Assembly: GCA_002205965.3 (NCBI GenBank)
Contig: NADL03000024.1
Span: 62,001-126,000, forward strand
Source of the DNA: Kappaphycus alvarezii
Lineage: Eukaryota; Rhodophyta; Florideophyceae; Gigartinales; Solieriaceae
Direction of reading: 5' to 3'
DNA length: 64,000 nt
Part shown: in pieces, positions 44,344 through 55,341 of the stretch
How positions within the stretch are numbered: position 1 is the stretch's first letter
Layout: every line of letters starts with the position of its first letter
Notes under the pieces: generated by a model
What the model was told of the DNA's origin: nothing
The model's input: the letters and a program-made list of their open reading frames with translations, nothing else
Database searches by the model: none
Translations under genes and position numbers: made by a program

Positions 44344-44739
44344 GGTACATAGTGTACTGTAGGTCTCGCCGCAAAGACTCAATGAGCATGCAATGGCTTG
44401 GTAAATGTAAGATGATTGATATGAAACGAAATAATGCATATTTTCCCTGCAACCCATTCAGACACCTATATAAATGAATACATTACAAGCTTAGAATTGG
44501 TGGTAAATCTTTACGATTTGTACAGTGGGTGCATCCCGGAGCTACGACTTTTCCATTTTACCACTTGGAAGCCAATTAGAAACCTGTAGAAGTAGTGGAG
44601 ACCTCGTTACATCTGGGTATCTAGAGCCATCATCGAGGGTGGCTCCAGATTTCCAAATGTTGAACAGCTCCAAATAAGGCCGATTTGCGTTGTTGGACCC
44701 TCATTCCCGCCCAGTTGCAACCTCTCATCACCAAACCTT

Positions 44740-46022
44740 CTATGCAGCCCGTCCTTCACCGTAAAGCAGCAGCGATTGCCGCCTCGGCAGCCGTTGCGAT
44801 CAACGCCCTTTTTCACATCAGAAAGATGCAACGCCGGCAGCACCGCTCACGAACCAGCCCGAAGTAAAAGCGGGCGCAATTATCTCGCCACACTGCTCAG
44901 TAAACAAAACTCCATGAAAGCAGGTGTTATCCTGTGGCACAGGACGACGACTCTCTTGTCTCATTGAACGTGGATCGCTTCCACTTGTTCGAGACTCTCC
45001 TCCCCCTGGTCACGGTAGAAAGAGCAAATTGCAGCTATGATAGCCCTTATCGAGAGGAATAAAGAAGAAGGGAAGGCACCCAAAGCTGGACAGGGTGGAC
45101 TTGTTAGCCCTTTCGTTATGGTATACTCGTACGAGGGGTACTTTGTATTCGATTTGTCCAATGTTTGGTATTGTTCCCAGTACTGTCGGCGTTTAGATAT
45201 ACCAATGCCTGCAGGTGCTCTTTCGTGTCGTCAAACGAAAGGAAACAACGAAGTAAGCTGTGCGGTGGCCGTCCCAGATAGAGATGGGGCACTCTGCATA
45301 CATCTTTGAGACGAACAGAAAATGGACGGCTTCTCAAGAATTTTCTTGCTATGAACGACGTTGGCAGGATGCCATCTGCCGATTACAGCGACCCCGATCT
45401 TCAGAAAGCTTACCTCGCGGGCTTCACGCAGAACGTCGAGGTAACCAATCTTTTTGTGTGGAACTTACTGGGAGAGATGATTCATACAGGTGTGAACAAT
45501 CCAGGCAGCTGGTACGACAAGAAGCTTTCTGGCGTCTCCTACCTCTATTTTCCCAAAATATCGGACAAAATGACACTTCCTCGGTTCGCCATTCCCAGCA
45601 AAGTTCGTCAACATACAAGTGTCACAAATAGGAAGATTTTAAGCGGTCGGGAAACAAATGGAGGTCAAGACATACTGGAGTCAGCAGCAATCGCTGTCGT
45701 TGTTATTATTATACAAAGGGCTATTTTTAGCCAGCGGAAGTCGGCGAAATTGAGTGTGCGAGCGATAAAAGGACCTTTGCAGCCCTTGAAAGTAACCCTT
45801 CCAGTTGATTCGAGGAAGCGCAGTCGGCTCCTCCGCATTTTTGTGCACATGTATAATTTTTGTACACGTAAAATACGTCTTGAACAGCTTTTAAAACCTA
45901 TGCAAGACAAAATGCATATAAAAAAGATTAAAATGGGTTTGAGCCCCTTTCACTGGTTCTGGCTCACTTTAACTGCTGCAAACAATCTCAAAACGCGAAG
46001 AACCACTTCTGACTCCTCTTAG
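44740..46022 (+). pseudogene. DDE_Tnp_4-like transposase remnant
   Basis: Fragments of a DNA transposase of the Harbinger/DDE_Tnp_4 group. Upstream pieces in several frames (MQPVLHRKAAAIAASAAVAI, FDLSNVWYCSQYC) lead to a 238-aa frame at 45,306-46,022. That frame has SADYSDPDLQKAYLAGFTQN, VEVTNLFVWNLLGEMIHTGV, NNPGSWYDKKLSGVSYLYFP (expected second Asp region) and RSRLLRIFVHMYNFCTRK. Where related proteins have S-x-E-W-G-x-R-A-L, this reads SAKLSVRAIKG, so the catalytic Glu appears to be Lys. The middle seems shortened by deletion. Terminal repeats were not found. Confidence 0.7.
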
Positions 46023-46029
46023 GGCACCC

Positions 46030-46830
46030 TTTAAAAGACGAGAACTTCGCTCTTTGCCAAGTTCCCACCCCGTCTCGATTGCGATTCATTTCCTAGTATT
46101 TGAAACATCTATGCCATCATCAAGTTCGTCGGCTGCCGGCTCTCCGAGACCTCCTTTTTCACCATGTTACGCACCGCCCCAGCATCCATGCTCCCTCTAG
46201 TCTCAGTGAGAACCTATGATAACGCTCCGATGTTGTCCGACATCTTTCCCAGATGCTCCAGAAGGATATCCTCGGCCTTATTACTGTTCCTTCTTGATAC
46301 GTCTGTGGCCGCTTTTTTTGCGCTTTTTTGACGGCTGACGGACCCTCAGCTCCTCTTTTTCCTCCCACTACCGGCCAAAGCATGGCTCACATCCTCCTTC
46401 CCGTCCTAATCTGTGCTGTCTCCGATAGAAACAGCAGCTAATTCTCTTGTATGTTCTTAGCGATATGCTTCGTCCCCCGAACCAACGGCGGGCGCGAAGG
46501 TCGCTGATATTCTTCTTTACGTAGGCAAGTTTGTCAAACTTGGACCTCAAAGAGTCGATCTCCCTCCCAGGTAGTTCGTTGCTCGACGCCCACCGGTGGA
46601 ACGTATTCATAACAACACTCCAATGGTTGGCCCAGAGAGGCTAAATCTCTTCAACGAAATTCATCAAGGCAGGTATGTCGATATCGGTGTAGTTAGGCGA
46701 GCCGGCGCGCCCAGGACGCGTCTTGGTGCATTTATTTGCTTTGGTCATTTTCTTGTAAGGTGCATTACCATTGCCGTTCAAAGAAGAAGCAGAAAGCGAG
46801 GAGGAGTTAGATTGCGATGATGGCACGGTG
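46030..46830 (-). pseudogene. Myb/DUF6818-like protein
   Basis: A DNA-binding-like protein of the kind found in oomycetes and algae, often near transposons. The domain begins NYTDIDIPALMNFVEEI, a stop follows, then PLWANHWSVVMNTFHRWASS and EIDSLRSKFDKLAYVKK. After a shift comes RPPLVRGTKHIAKNIQEN, and near the end a helical tail in a third frame (NKAEDILLEHLGKMSDN, then VRNMVKKEVSES). Met at 46,747 (MTKANKCTKTRPG) is a likely start, and a Ser-rich extension is open upstream to 47,024. It may have been the partner of the transposase at 44.7-46.0 kb, to which it is convergent, echoing the Harbinger layout at 29-32 kb. Confidence 0.6.
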
Positions 46831-47129
46831 CTAACCGGCCCACCGAAAGCACTAGGAGCAGAGAAGGGAGGCTGCAGAAGCTGCTCGGAGAATGTAGGAG
46901 TGGTAGATAAATAGCGGGTTCTGACGCGGATGGGGCTCAGATGATGTTGGTAGCATGGAAGCCATGATAGGGTGGCTAGGTGGTGGCTACCTGAGTAGGC
47001 GAGGGGGGGGGTTAGTGGTAGCATTCGATGAAGGACGGTGAGGTGAAGATGCCTAGCACAGTGTTTCGGTTTTTGGTTTCCGCAAAGGCTTGCGAGTTAT
47101 TGGGATCGTCGATCCACCTACCAAATCAC

Positions 47130-47440
47130 CTTTCCGTTGGCGAGGACGTATGGCGTCGATGAAGCGGTCGCAATAGTCCGCTCCCAAAATCCACTGGCGC
47201 TGCCAGTTTATCACAGACTATGAACTCTCCAGTGGCCAACAGTCGGCCTAGCCTTTCAGGCAATTTGATGGTACCTTTCATCATGAGGGGATTATTGTTT
47301 GCGTCGCAAATATCGGATAGCGGCCCCGCCTCTTTTTTGTGCTCAACTTCCGGCGGAAGCTCGGCCCTCTGATGAAGTTAGGTCCTGCCCAAGTGTCTAG
47401 TACTGATAGTACTCTTCCATAAGTGAAGACGTCACTCCGA
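47130..47440 (-). pseudogene. Gypsy protease (G1, second copy), Trp in active site
   Basis: The frame reads LSVLDTWAGPNFIRGPS, where retropepsins have D-T/S-G-A. The rest is conserved (ILGADYCDRFIDAIRPRQRK in another frame). The Gly codon is TGG. The first copy has TGA at the same place, so the ancestor of both probably already carried TGG. Confidence 0.8.
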
Positions 47441-47964
47441 TGTCTGCATAGACTTCATAATTGCGCTTGGCAAGCACTAACACAGGATTCTCGGGTTTCT
47501 TGAGTAGTGTCCATGGCCTTTCCAAGACTAATTTTTGGACTGTTGTCCTGTTCATTATTATCTTCTGTCGGAAGTCAGATCGTTCCGGGGATGCTGGAAC
47601 CCCTCACCCTTCTGACGAGGGATGCTCTGGCAGATCAAGCACTTACTTTGGACCACGCACGCTGCAGTTCTCGGGGATTTGGGCGGCGACTCCCCAGGTA
47701 GAGGCGAAGCCTTTGTTACTTTTCCCTACTGGGTAACTCCCTCAGTCAGTATCCCGACTGAGTCGCCGAACCGGCTGTGGGCTTTTGTTGTGTCGTTGAC
47801 ACTGGTTTATCTGAGACGGATAAGCTTTCTGTTGTGCCAGTCGTCTCTTGTTCAAGGATCCGACGGATCCGCTGGTATCTGCTGTGTGGCACACTTCACC
47901 TCTCCATCGGAGATAATTTCTCAAAGTTCTTCAGGACTGTTTAGGGATCCCTTAAGGGATGTAG

Positions 47965-48006
47965 GCACTCCTATGTGATTTGAACTAGTGCGTAGCAATT
48001 ATGGCA
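47965..48006 (-). pseudogene. Degraded CCHC zinc knuckle (G1, second copy)
   Basis: Codons read CHNCYALVQIT-stop-EC, a C-X2-C-X4-H-X4-C knuckle with the His changed to Gln and a stop at position 12. Confidence 0.65.
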
Positions 48007-48639
48007 AACGAGGTGATGTCTCTTGCCGTTGTCCAGACTGCATTTGGGACCAAGTTGGGATGAAACTGGTCTGTTGACTCAACCTGGACGACCGAACTTT
48101 CTTCGATAATCTTGGTATGGAACAAGCGGCGCGTGCATTCGGCTTGAGATTTCGAATGGAAATATTGGATTTGACGGATCATGCGCACGTTCCAGCTCCT
48201 CTGAGATTGTTGGCTCCTCACTGTACGAGGCCTCCCCTCCATACCCTTCTAGCAGAAGGTGCATGTCTTGTCTATTCCCGTCGGGATCTTACGGATATGA
48301 CTCTCTTGAGTCACTTGGAGATTAAAACAAGCTCAATGAGCCTTTTTCCTACCCCGGTAGTGGTGTGTCTTGGACTTTGGCGGCGATGCCGCTCTTCGGA
48401 TTGGTGGCCTCGCCACATTGTCGAATGAAACCCGTCGGTTTTGTGATGACCGTGCTCGGAATGACTCTCCTTCGGCTTGGGCGTAATCAAAGAGCACTAG
48501 AAGCGTTAATCGTCGATGCGCCTCCCTACGTCGTGCAACGACTGTCTTTGTGGTGTTGTCAAGACCGTCGACGAACATTATCATTAATGCCGGTGATGAA
48601 TGTACATTACCGCAGCGGTTCGAAGTGTCTGTAAGACGC

Positions 48640-50016
48640 ATGTAATATGTCCTCTAGTCTTCCGTCGGAAGCTGTTCTACACCTCGCAGTTGTAGCACAG
48701 CGTTGTGTATGCCGTCATTCTTTGCGAAACGACGAAGTGGCCACTGTATGGCCTCCGGCCAAGACATGGTTCCTCCTTCGTCCGTAGTCATTGTCTCCGA
48801 CACGGAGCGAAACTGTCTACGAGCGACGCCCGTCAAGAAATCCTATAGGAATATGAAAGCTTGACTTTCTTTCATACCTTGCAGGTTGCATTCCCTTACT
48901 AACTTCTGCAAAAAGTCAAATAAGAGCATGCTATCCTTACCCGAGAAGGAATCATCCCTCCGGATTTTGGTTATTATACGATTCGCGTAATCAAATATCT
49001 TTCCCCATTCTCGGGATGACGTCTGCCACGGGTTGTCCAGACAATAAGTCCTGTAGGACAAATACTCTCGAAGAAGTGGTTGGTAGGGCGGAGCTCATTT
49101 AGCCCCCTCCATGATGGACCGCACCGTCATTGACACGCAAGGAACCGGAGATTCCCTTGGTCTTGCTAGAACTTTTGCTTTTCCTGGATCTAGCAGATCG
49201 CTTGAAACGTGAGTTGTAACCTCTTTCATCAAGTTCCGAGCCGGAACTGTCTGTGTCCGATGACGAATCCTCACTGGGATGCTTACAGTCCGGATCAGAT
49301 GCATCTGGTCACGATAAGCTGCTGCTCGAGCTGGGATCCGACGGATCATAATGGCGCTTGCTCTTCCGAGTTTGCTTTCTGTTCTTGCGAGAACTCTTTC
49401 TAGCCTTCTTCGAAGTCGTTTTCTTTTTGGACCTGTCCCTACGGGACCTTACCTCGTTCGACCCTGAAGGGTCTTCCGGTTTTTCTAAGCTGCCGCTTCT
49501 TTTGTCTTTCTCACTGCTGCTGCAGATTTATTATCCGACAGATAATGGTGTTGGGGCTGCACCTCTTCAAAGGATTCTTTTGTGGCCTAAGCCTCGAGGC
49601 GCCAAAGTCTCTGCGAGACACTATCAAACCGATCTTCCCGTGTGGCCGTTAGCCTCGGCCAGGCCCTTAAGGGCTCTGTTTACATCTGTGCGGACCGCAC
49701 CGACATCTTCCTGCAAGGAAGTCAATACTGCCGCGACTCTTCAGAGTCGTTAATATTTTGCTCAAGAGACTGCTGCTTCGCCTCGATCTTTAAGATCTTG
49801 TCTGTCGATGAGTCTACGGCTCTTTGAATTTAATCACGCAGCTGCGTTTTCATCGTTTCCATTATCTCGACGAGAATTATCTTTGGCTCAACCGCAACTT
49901 AGTCTGCTCCACGCGGCCGAACCTTCTCGTTGTGTACCGCGAATCCTCGAAGAGGAAATAGACCCGGCACGGGTTTTGACACCCGTGTTGTTGTTGATGT
50001 TGCGTCCAGTGGACAT
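48640..50016 (-). pseudogene. Gypsy gag (G1, second copy)
   Basis: Starts at Met 50,016 (MSTGRNINNN, then KTRAGSISSSRIRG, like the first copy). A coiled coil at about 49.64-49.85 kb includes DKILKIEAKQQSLEQN. The capsid part at 48,843-49,061 includes RECNLQGMKESQAF and at 48,654-48,836 SWPEAIQWPLRRFAKND and VEQLPTED. These match the gag of the first copy segment by segment. Several frameshifts and stops. Confidence 0.8.
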
Positions 50017-50059
50017 GTTCTAGGTCAGGAAACCAAAATGTGTAGTGCAACGCACAGAA

Positions 50060-51190
50060 ATAAAGGAAAATGCCGACGGCAATAACAGGTGGATAAGCTG
50101 ATGGTTGTGCAACTACCAGGCGTCCGTCGGACCCGCTTTCCATTAAGCCCCGTGAAGGGCAGTAGCTCAGTGCCTGACAGGCGCAGTTGGTAGAGGCTTG
50201 GCAAGTCAGAGGGGGACAGACTCGGAGAGTCAGAATAGGACACAAGGGTGTCTAGAACAATGTCACACCGGCGGTGTAATGGAAACAAAGATGGAGTCCA
50301 CAGAAATAGGATAGATGGCGACGCCAAGTAAGGAAATGATAGTCCGGAGGACTAAAAGGGCGAAAGGGACCAAGAAGAATGGACGGAGAGGAGCGACCGA
50401 GATCGAGCGAAGGTGTCCAGCGTAGCGCTACGACGAGGGAGGCTCTAAAGGGGATTTCTATCCTCCCGCAGGGACGACTAGGGGCGTCACGGGTTTCGGC
50501 TGCAGTCCGCCGATGGGGAAAAAACGCGCACGCACGCGCACGGAACAACAGAGGGATGAAGAATAAAAGGGGCGGAGCTCCACGGGTGATCGGCCGCAAG
50601 CTACAGAGGGGACCACAGGGGATAGAGGTAGCTATAGCCGCCAGGCGCGTGGGTTCGCCAAAGGTAGGGGGACGCGAAGGTAAGAGGTACTTCCAGAGCC
50701 AAGCCTTTGGTAGCTGTTCATCTTGTTACAAGATGCCCCGTAATAAATACTAAGAGTTAGTGGCGGTGGTAGCTGCCGCCGTAGTTAGGAAACGTGTTAA
50801 ACTAATAGCTACTGTAAGCTAAAATAAATATCAGGACCCATACCGGTCCATGTAAAGCCCGACTGCGGTCAATGCCATCTCATCCTGAAAGGATGATCTA
50901 CTGTAAACACAGTGTCGAAATTCGACAAATAAAATGGAACATTGATCCCATCTAAAGACCGGACCGGTCATTGCACTACGTCAAGTTTTCAATTATTTTT
51001 CCCTCGCTTGAGTCCAAGTACAAAGTTGTGCTTGTGAGGTATTTCCGACGCACCGGAGCTTGTTACAGGTTCGCTTGTGACCCGAGCTTTTTGTGCCTGC
51101 ACCCATTGGTACCAACTATACTACCCTCTGGCCGGTAGTTAGTAACCGCCCCTCATATTGTTATACCCAAGTTTTACTTTTCAATTTGTG
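50060..51190. other. Purine-rich and LTR-like region between two retroelements
   Basis: No recognisable protein. The part from 50,060 to about 50,750 should hold the leader and LTR of the gypsy copy on its left; TTGGCGTCGCC on the minus strand near 50,316 may be its primer-binding site. The part from 50,800 to 51,150 should hold the 5' LTR of the copia on its right. No duplicate of either is in the window, so limits cannot be set. Confidence 0.4.
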
Positions 51191-51199
51191 TTTCCCGCC

Positions 51200-52177
51200 A
51201 TGTCTGACAGCGACACAGTAAAGTAAAAGTCATATGAACTGAAAATACCTCGGTTTCATGGCGAAATAGGCGATGATTATGCGCTACGGAGACATAATTT
51301 ACGCGCTACATGCCGTGTGAAGGGAGTCTGAAAGGTCGTGGAAAACTCGAACGTGACCACTGACTCCACAGGTACTGGGGATCCATCCTCCCAACTGGAC
51401 CTTCGAACTTTGTCTAAACGGGAGAAGGCCTCCGGGATAATCATTTAGGCCCTTGAACATGCTACTTTAGGATTTGTTATGGAGGCCGATGATAGACCCG
51501 CACGCATGCTCAAGCTTTTGGAATGTTGACATGCCTCTAATAGGACTGTATCACTTATTTCCGTGCAGACCCAACTGTTCCGCATGACATGCAAAGGTCA
51601 GGATACGTGCACCTACATTGATCAGTTCACCGGTTTGTTTGGGCGGCTGGAGCGTATGTGTAAAGAATTGGCCATACCGGAGACGCATAAGGCACCGATT
51701 TCACTCGTCTCGATTGATCCATCATGTTCAATAGAGTCAACTGCTGCTGCTCTTCGTACTAAAGATGTCGATAAAATCACCTGGAACTAAGTTGAAACTA
51801 CTCTGATTGATGAATATAATGCAAAAATGTCACTCGAATCAAGTGCAGGTGTCACCCGCGATCATCTAAGTAGTCGGAAAAAGAAAAAGAAGGGTCGATC
51901 CATTAGGGGTTATAAGAAAAAGAAGGGTCTATCTATTATAAAGGGTTCTCTCGACCAAAAAACGGACTCGGACAACTCAGAAGTAGAAAGTACTGTACCG
52001 GCTTTCTCAGTTCCACTGAAGTAGTGGAAAGATGAAAATGCCAACAAGAAGCTGCACTATGACTTCTGCGGAAGAACAGGGCACACTGAGGATCGATGTT
52101 TCATCAACCCTGAAAACCAGTACAACAAACTATCCCAGAAAGCTTTTGACCGATTTCAAGGTAAGAGAAAGTCCTAG
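51200..52177 (+). pseudogene. Copia C2 gag
   Basis: A gag of the UBN2/copia type starts at ATG 51,200 (MSDSDTVK, stop, then YELKIPRFHGEIGDDYALRR). It keeps a single frame almost throughout, broken by a handful of in-frame stops. The middle reads CTYIDQFTGLFGRLERMCKE and a basic linker follows (SSRKKKKKGRSIRGYKKKKG). The zinc knuckle at about 52,052-52,105 reads YDFCGRTGHTEDRC with Tyr for the first Cys. In contrast to the other retroelements here it has decayed by point mutation rather than indels, which may mean it is younger. Confidence 0.85.
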
Positions 52178-52254
52178 GGAGAACTAAGTTCCAACTTGTC
52201 AAAAAAATTGAGATTGCTGGTACACTAGTTCAAAATTCTTCGATACTTCCTTCG

Positions 52255-52565
52255 AAAATAATCAATCATATGCCGACAATGGTGCTACTGGACACTTTTT
52301 TCACTCTGAAGCTCTGTTTGTTCTTGGTAGTCTCAAAAACTGTGAAGAGACTCCAGTGTTGTTGGCAGATAAGAATACAGTGTATTCTACCCGTACAGGA
52401 GAAGTTATAATTCCTTTCCAAAATGCGAACATACAACTGCACAAAGTAATTCCGGACCCCGGTCTTGGATGAAACCTTGTGTCCATGGGAAGACTTCCTG
52501 ATAGTGAGAGTGTGTTACTTCAACCCGATGACATTCCTCAATGCGACAAGAACTGCAAAACTAGG
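52255..52565 (+). pseudogene. Copia C2 protease
   Basis: The frame contains YADNGATGHFFHSEALFVLG, where copia proteases have DSGATGHF, so the Ser is Asn. It continues with ETPVLLADKNTVYSTRTGEV, a stop, and NLVSMGRLPDSESVLL. Integrase and RT are not found downstream; the element is truncated. Confidence 0.85.
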
Positions 52566-52895
52566 AGGTACCAAACTCTCTGTTGTTATTGGTTTTTGGA
52601 AAACAACTATTCCCACCAATTTTCTTTTACGAACAAAACCATGAAACTAATTTCCCCAATGAATCCAAATTCACTGTACAACTCCATTTTTATTTTATCT
52701 CTAAGGATTTTGGTCCTCCTTTTTCAAAAAAGAAATCTTTCGACTTGTGATCCGCTTAGTCCTCCAAATTCAGTTCCGATACTTTATCAAGCAGATTTTT
52801 AGTTATTGCTCTGATTGCATGCGAATTCAAAGCTGCGGCATTGCCTAACATTTTTTTTTCGTCAAAGGCCGTGAAACTTTTCGAGGGCGTCGCCC

Positions 52896-52903
52896 TATTT
52901 AAA
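52896..52903 (+). promoter_or_regulatory. TATA-like box of the acidic-protein gene
   Basis: TATTTAAA lies 80 bases before the ATG at 52,983, in a short GC-rich context. Confidence 0.45.
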
Positions 52904-52982
52904 GTTCGAAATCGACGTCGTTGAAGCAGAGCCCCGCCATTAACCACCACATCGGCTAACCCCCCCTTTTTTTGCCTTCAAC

Positions 52983-53600
52983 ATGACCAACCTCCGCCCG
53001 TCCCTCACCATAGCCAAGTCATCCCGAGGCCGCTGCTACCTGAACGCTCTAGCCTTGATGGCCAATGGACCAACCAACTTATGAAGATTATTGTAGAAGA
53101 ATAGACTTGGACGGGTTCGGGAGTAGGTCCGCCGGCACTGCTTCGAGGAGGCAGAAGAGGCACAGGAGGAAATAGAGGAAGAGGAGCCAGGAGAAGATGT
53201 AGAAGAAGAGGAGTATGCGGCTGAGTTGGAAGGATCAGAAGGTAAGGAGAACTGGGTTGACCCGTGGGAGCCACTATTGTACAACGGCGGGGAGCTGCTG
53301 TGGAGAACGGGGGGAAATTGAGGGGATAATCGTTATTTATGACTCTTCTTACAAGGATGAGGAGGAGGATGAGGAGGATGAAGGGTAGGGAGACATGAAA
53401 AGTGTTGGAATGGTGAGGCGGGGGCTAGACAGTATGGACTAGGTGTTCTCGACGCTGGAACTGGATGGGGGCATCTTTAGTGGTTTGGATACCACCCAGG
53501 AGGAAATAGAGAATTGTAAGCCGTTCGCGGATATTTGTGGGGACTGCTTGGGTGGAATAGGTATTTTGGAGGAATTATTTGGCTCTGATTTCGAAGACTA
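52983..53600 (+). pseudogene. Acidic Glu-rich protein, unknown
   Basis: ATG at 52,983 opens MTNLRPSLTIAKSSRGRCYL. After two stops, a strongly acidic frame (about 53,130-53,320: EEAEEAQEEIEEEEPGEDVE, then GKENWVDPWEPLLYNGGELL) leads to EGIIVIYDSSYKDEEEDEED. The latter looks like a SUMO-interaction motif with an acidic tail, as in the coding region ending at 8,774. A last segment in another frame (VFSTLELDGGIFSGLDTTQE) ends near 53,600. No known domain. The Ser-rich minus-strand frames over it are antisense shadows. It could be a transposon accessory gene or a host gene copy. Confidence 0.45.
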
Positions 53601-53739
53601 AGATTGCAAGGAAGAAATCTATATATTTATCTCGATAGTTTCTGCTGTTAGTCTTTCCCGTTCACAAGATTCCATTTGATTCATTCTGTGGTACTTAGAA
53701 CAATGTTTGTGTGTTTGTTTGAGATTTATGGGTCAGCCA

Positions 53740-53900
53740 AAAAGTCTATAAAAGCTGAGTAAATTGCTTTCTCTTGTAGAGGTCAAGCAATTTGGCAGAC
53801 AAATTTAAGTCAAGTCCGGAGTAGTAGGAAGTTGGAAGTCAACTTCAGACCCAAGAACCATTTTTCTTACGCTGGTCACAGAGCATCAGTGGTGGACCCT
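53740..53900 (+). other. Possible gypsy LTR scrap
   Basis: A short stretch (GGAAGTTGGAAGTCAACTTCAGACCCAA near 53,831) resembles the LTR words GGAAGTTGGGAGTCAAGTTCAGAGCCAA at 16,341 and 63,936. Similarity outside this block is weak. Confidence 0.3.
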
Positions 53901-54019
53901 GCCCCTTCTATACTTGCTTGGAGTCCTCTCAACTGTTGTCCGTAACCACTCCTTTTTTTCGCTCAACTATACCATGGTAGCACTTTTGTCGCTTGCAACA
54001 ACTGAATCTTGAAGTAATT

Positions 54020-54790
54020 GGTTCTGAGTATATCTTCTCTCAACGATTTACCCTTATCACTCTCCTTGCAACTTCCGCCAGAGGTGGACTTGTGCCTATA
54101 CCGATATCTACCCTCGGCGGTCGGTAACCAGACGCGAGGAACGTGACTGTGATGGCCATTGAAACATACGGCAAGGTCCCGCCGTGCTGACTCAAGGACA
54201 CGCTGACGCGGCAGTTACATCCAATGCAGCCTATCTTTTAAGTGGACTTGAGGTTCCCTTTGAAGGTTTCTAACTACATGACATACGTGTACATCCAATG
54301 TAACACTAAGATACGAAATGTGATTGGGTTACAGCCAAAACATCTGTCATAGTAAACGAACCTCTTCACTTCCCTTCCACTCTCCACGTTAGAGGGTTGG
54401 CACCCGAATCCTCAGGACTTTGCCAACCGGGTTGCGACTGGCATTGCCGCACGGGCAGCCGATCGATTGCTGATGTGCAGCAAACATTGTTCGCTCTTCA
54501 CGCGGCAAGACTTGTCTAGAATAACGCCAGCTGTTTGTTGGAAGGGATTTGAGCGACACCTACGGCACAGCTTGAAAGTTTATACCGAATATTCCAGAGA
54601 ACCTCCGTTTTCAGGGTATGTCAGTGGCTACCTAGGCCTCGTCTGCAATGGCTTTGAGTGCGCATTCAGGATAGGTAATGACTATATATCATTTTTCTTT
54701 TCTTTATCGGGAAAACTAAGGGGAAGAAAGAGGGGTTTCTTTATTGAGATGAATGGATTGGCTGGAACCCATTTGGAATTGTAAATCTGC
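54020..54790 (+). repeat. Dispersed repeat family D with coding-like remnants
   Basis: Two places here (about 54,090 and 54,375) carry the consensus CTCCAC-CT-GGAGGTTGGCAC in diverged form, as do 57,735 and 58,170. The second is followed by a readable frame (NPQDFANRVATGIAARAADR, then GFERHLRHSLKVYTEYSREP). The protein is not recognised. These look like several decayed copies of one element or gene family. Confidence 0.45.
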
Positions 54791-55124
54791 ATGTTATATT
54801 AGATACCGTACATGCAGCGATGGTCGAATCAATGTATGTACAAATCATTGCTGTCGAATGCTAGCACCAGCAACAGTCTCTAGGAGGAACTTTACTTCAC
54901 TATCTACCAGAAAGTCGATGGGAGGCCAGCCAGCAGACAAGCAGCGTTAGGAGTTACTACCAATGCCGATTGTCGCTGTAGAAGAATGCCTCGAACCTTC
55001 GAAAATCGTTCCATTGCGCAACAATGGAACGCTAACCCCCTCATTTTGTTCCCACCCCATTTACCCAACCAAACAATTACTGTAAACCGCCCCATATACC
55101 CCCGAATTTCTCATTTCCTTCAGG

Positions 55125-55215
55125 GACATGTACTGTACAGTACAGTACATACATAATAATGTATGTACAGTATATACATACATTATGTATATACATACAT
55201 TATTACAAGTACAAT
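55125..55215. repeat. Palindromic GTACTGTAC/TACATA cluster
   Basis: Dense overlapping palindromes (TGTACTGTACAGTACAGTAC, TATACATACATTATGTATAT) able to form stable hairpins; no coding content. Confidence 0.8.
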
Positions 55216-55341
55216 GTCATGTAATAAATTACCCCAAAATTTTCTCGGATGCCAGACTTATCCTCAAATCCGAGCCAAGAATGACAGGAGATCATCCACA
55301 AAAACCTTCTCTTCTTGGCATCGCCTTGACAACATGCAATC

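Larger units (their letters stand above)
37119..44348 (-). mobile_element. Complete Ty1/copia retrotransposon with TSD GGTAC
   Basis: Two direct repeats beginning TGTCT (37,124-37,426 and 44,050-44,343) enclose a minus-strand copia pol. The same 5-bp sequence GGTAC lies outside both (37,119-37,123 and 44,344-44,348), the expected target duplication. Domain order from the right is gag, protease, integrase, RT, RNase H, which is the copia order. A polypurine tract sits against the left LTR. About 1.4 kb between RNase H and that LTR carries an extra coding region on the opposite strand. Frameshifts in every domain show it is old; the LTRs have also diverged and differ by small indels. Confidence 0.95.
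47040..50016 (-). mobile_element. Second copy of gypsy family G1 (gag-protease only)
   Basis: The same family as 8.9-16.2 kb, in the same orientation, but cut off after the protease; RT, RNase H and integrase are absent. Leader words near 50,016 match the leader of the first copy (AGGTCAGGAAACCAAAATGTGTAGTGCAA against AGGTCGGGAGACCAGATTTGTGTAGTGCAA, given in plus-strand order). Its LTR was not clearly located. Confidence 0.8.

Noticed and set aside
53005..53284. Ser/Pro-rich minus-strand frames
   Set aside because: They are the complement of the GAG/GAA-rich acidic coding region on the plus strand.
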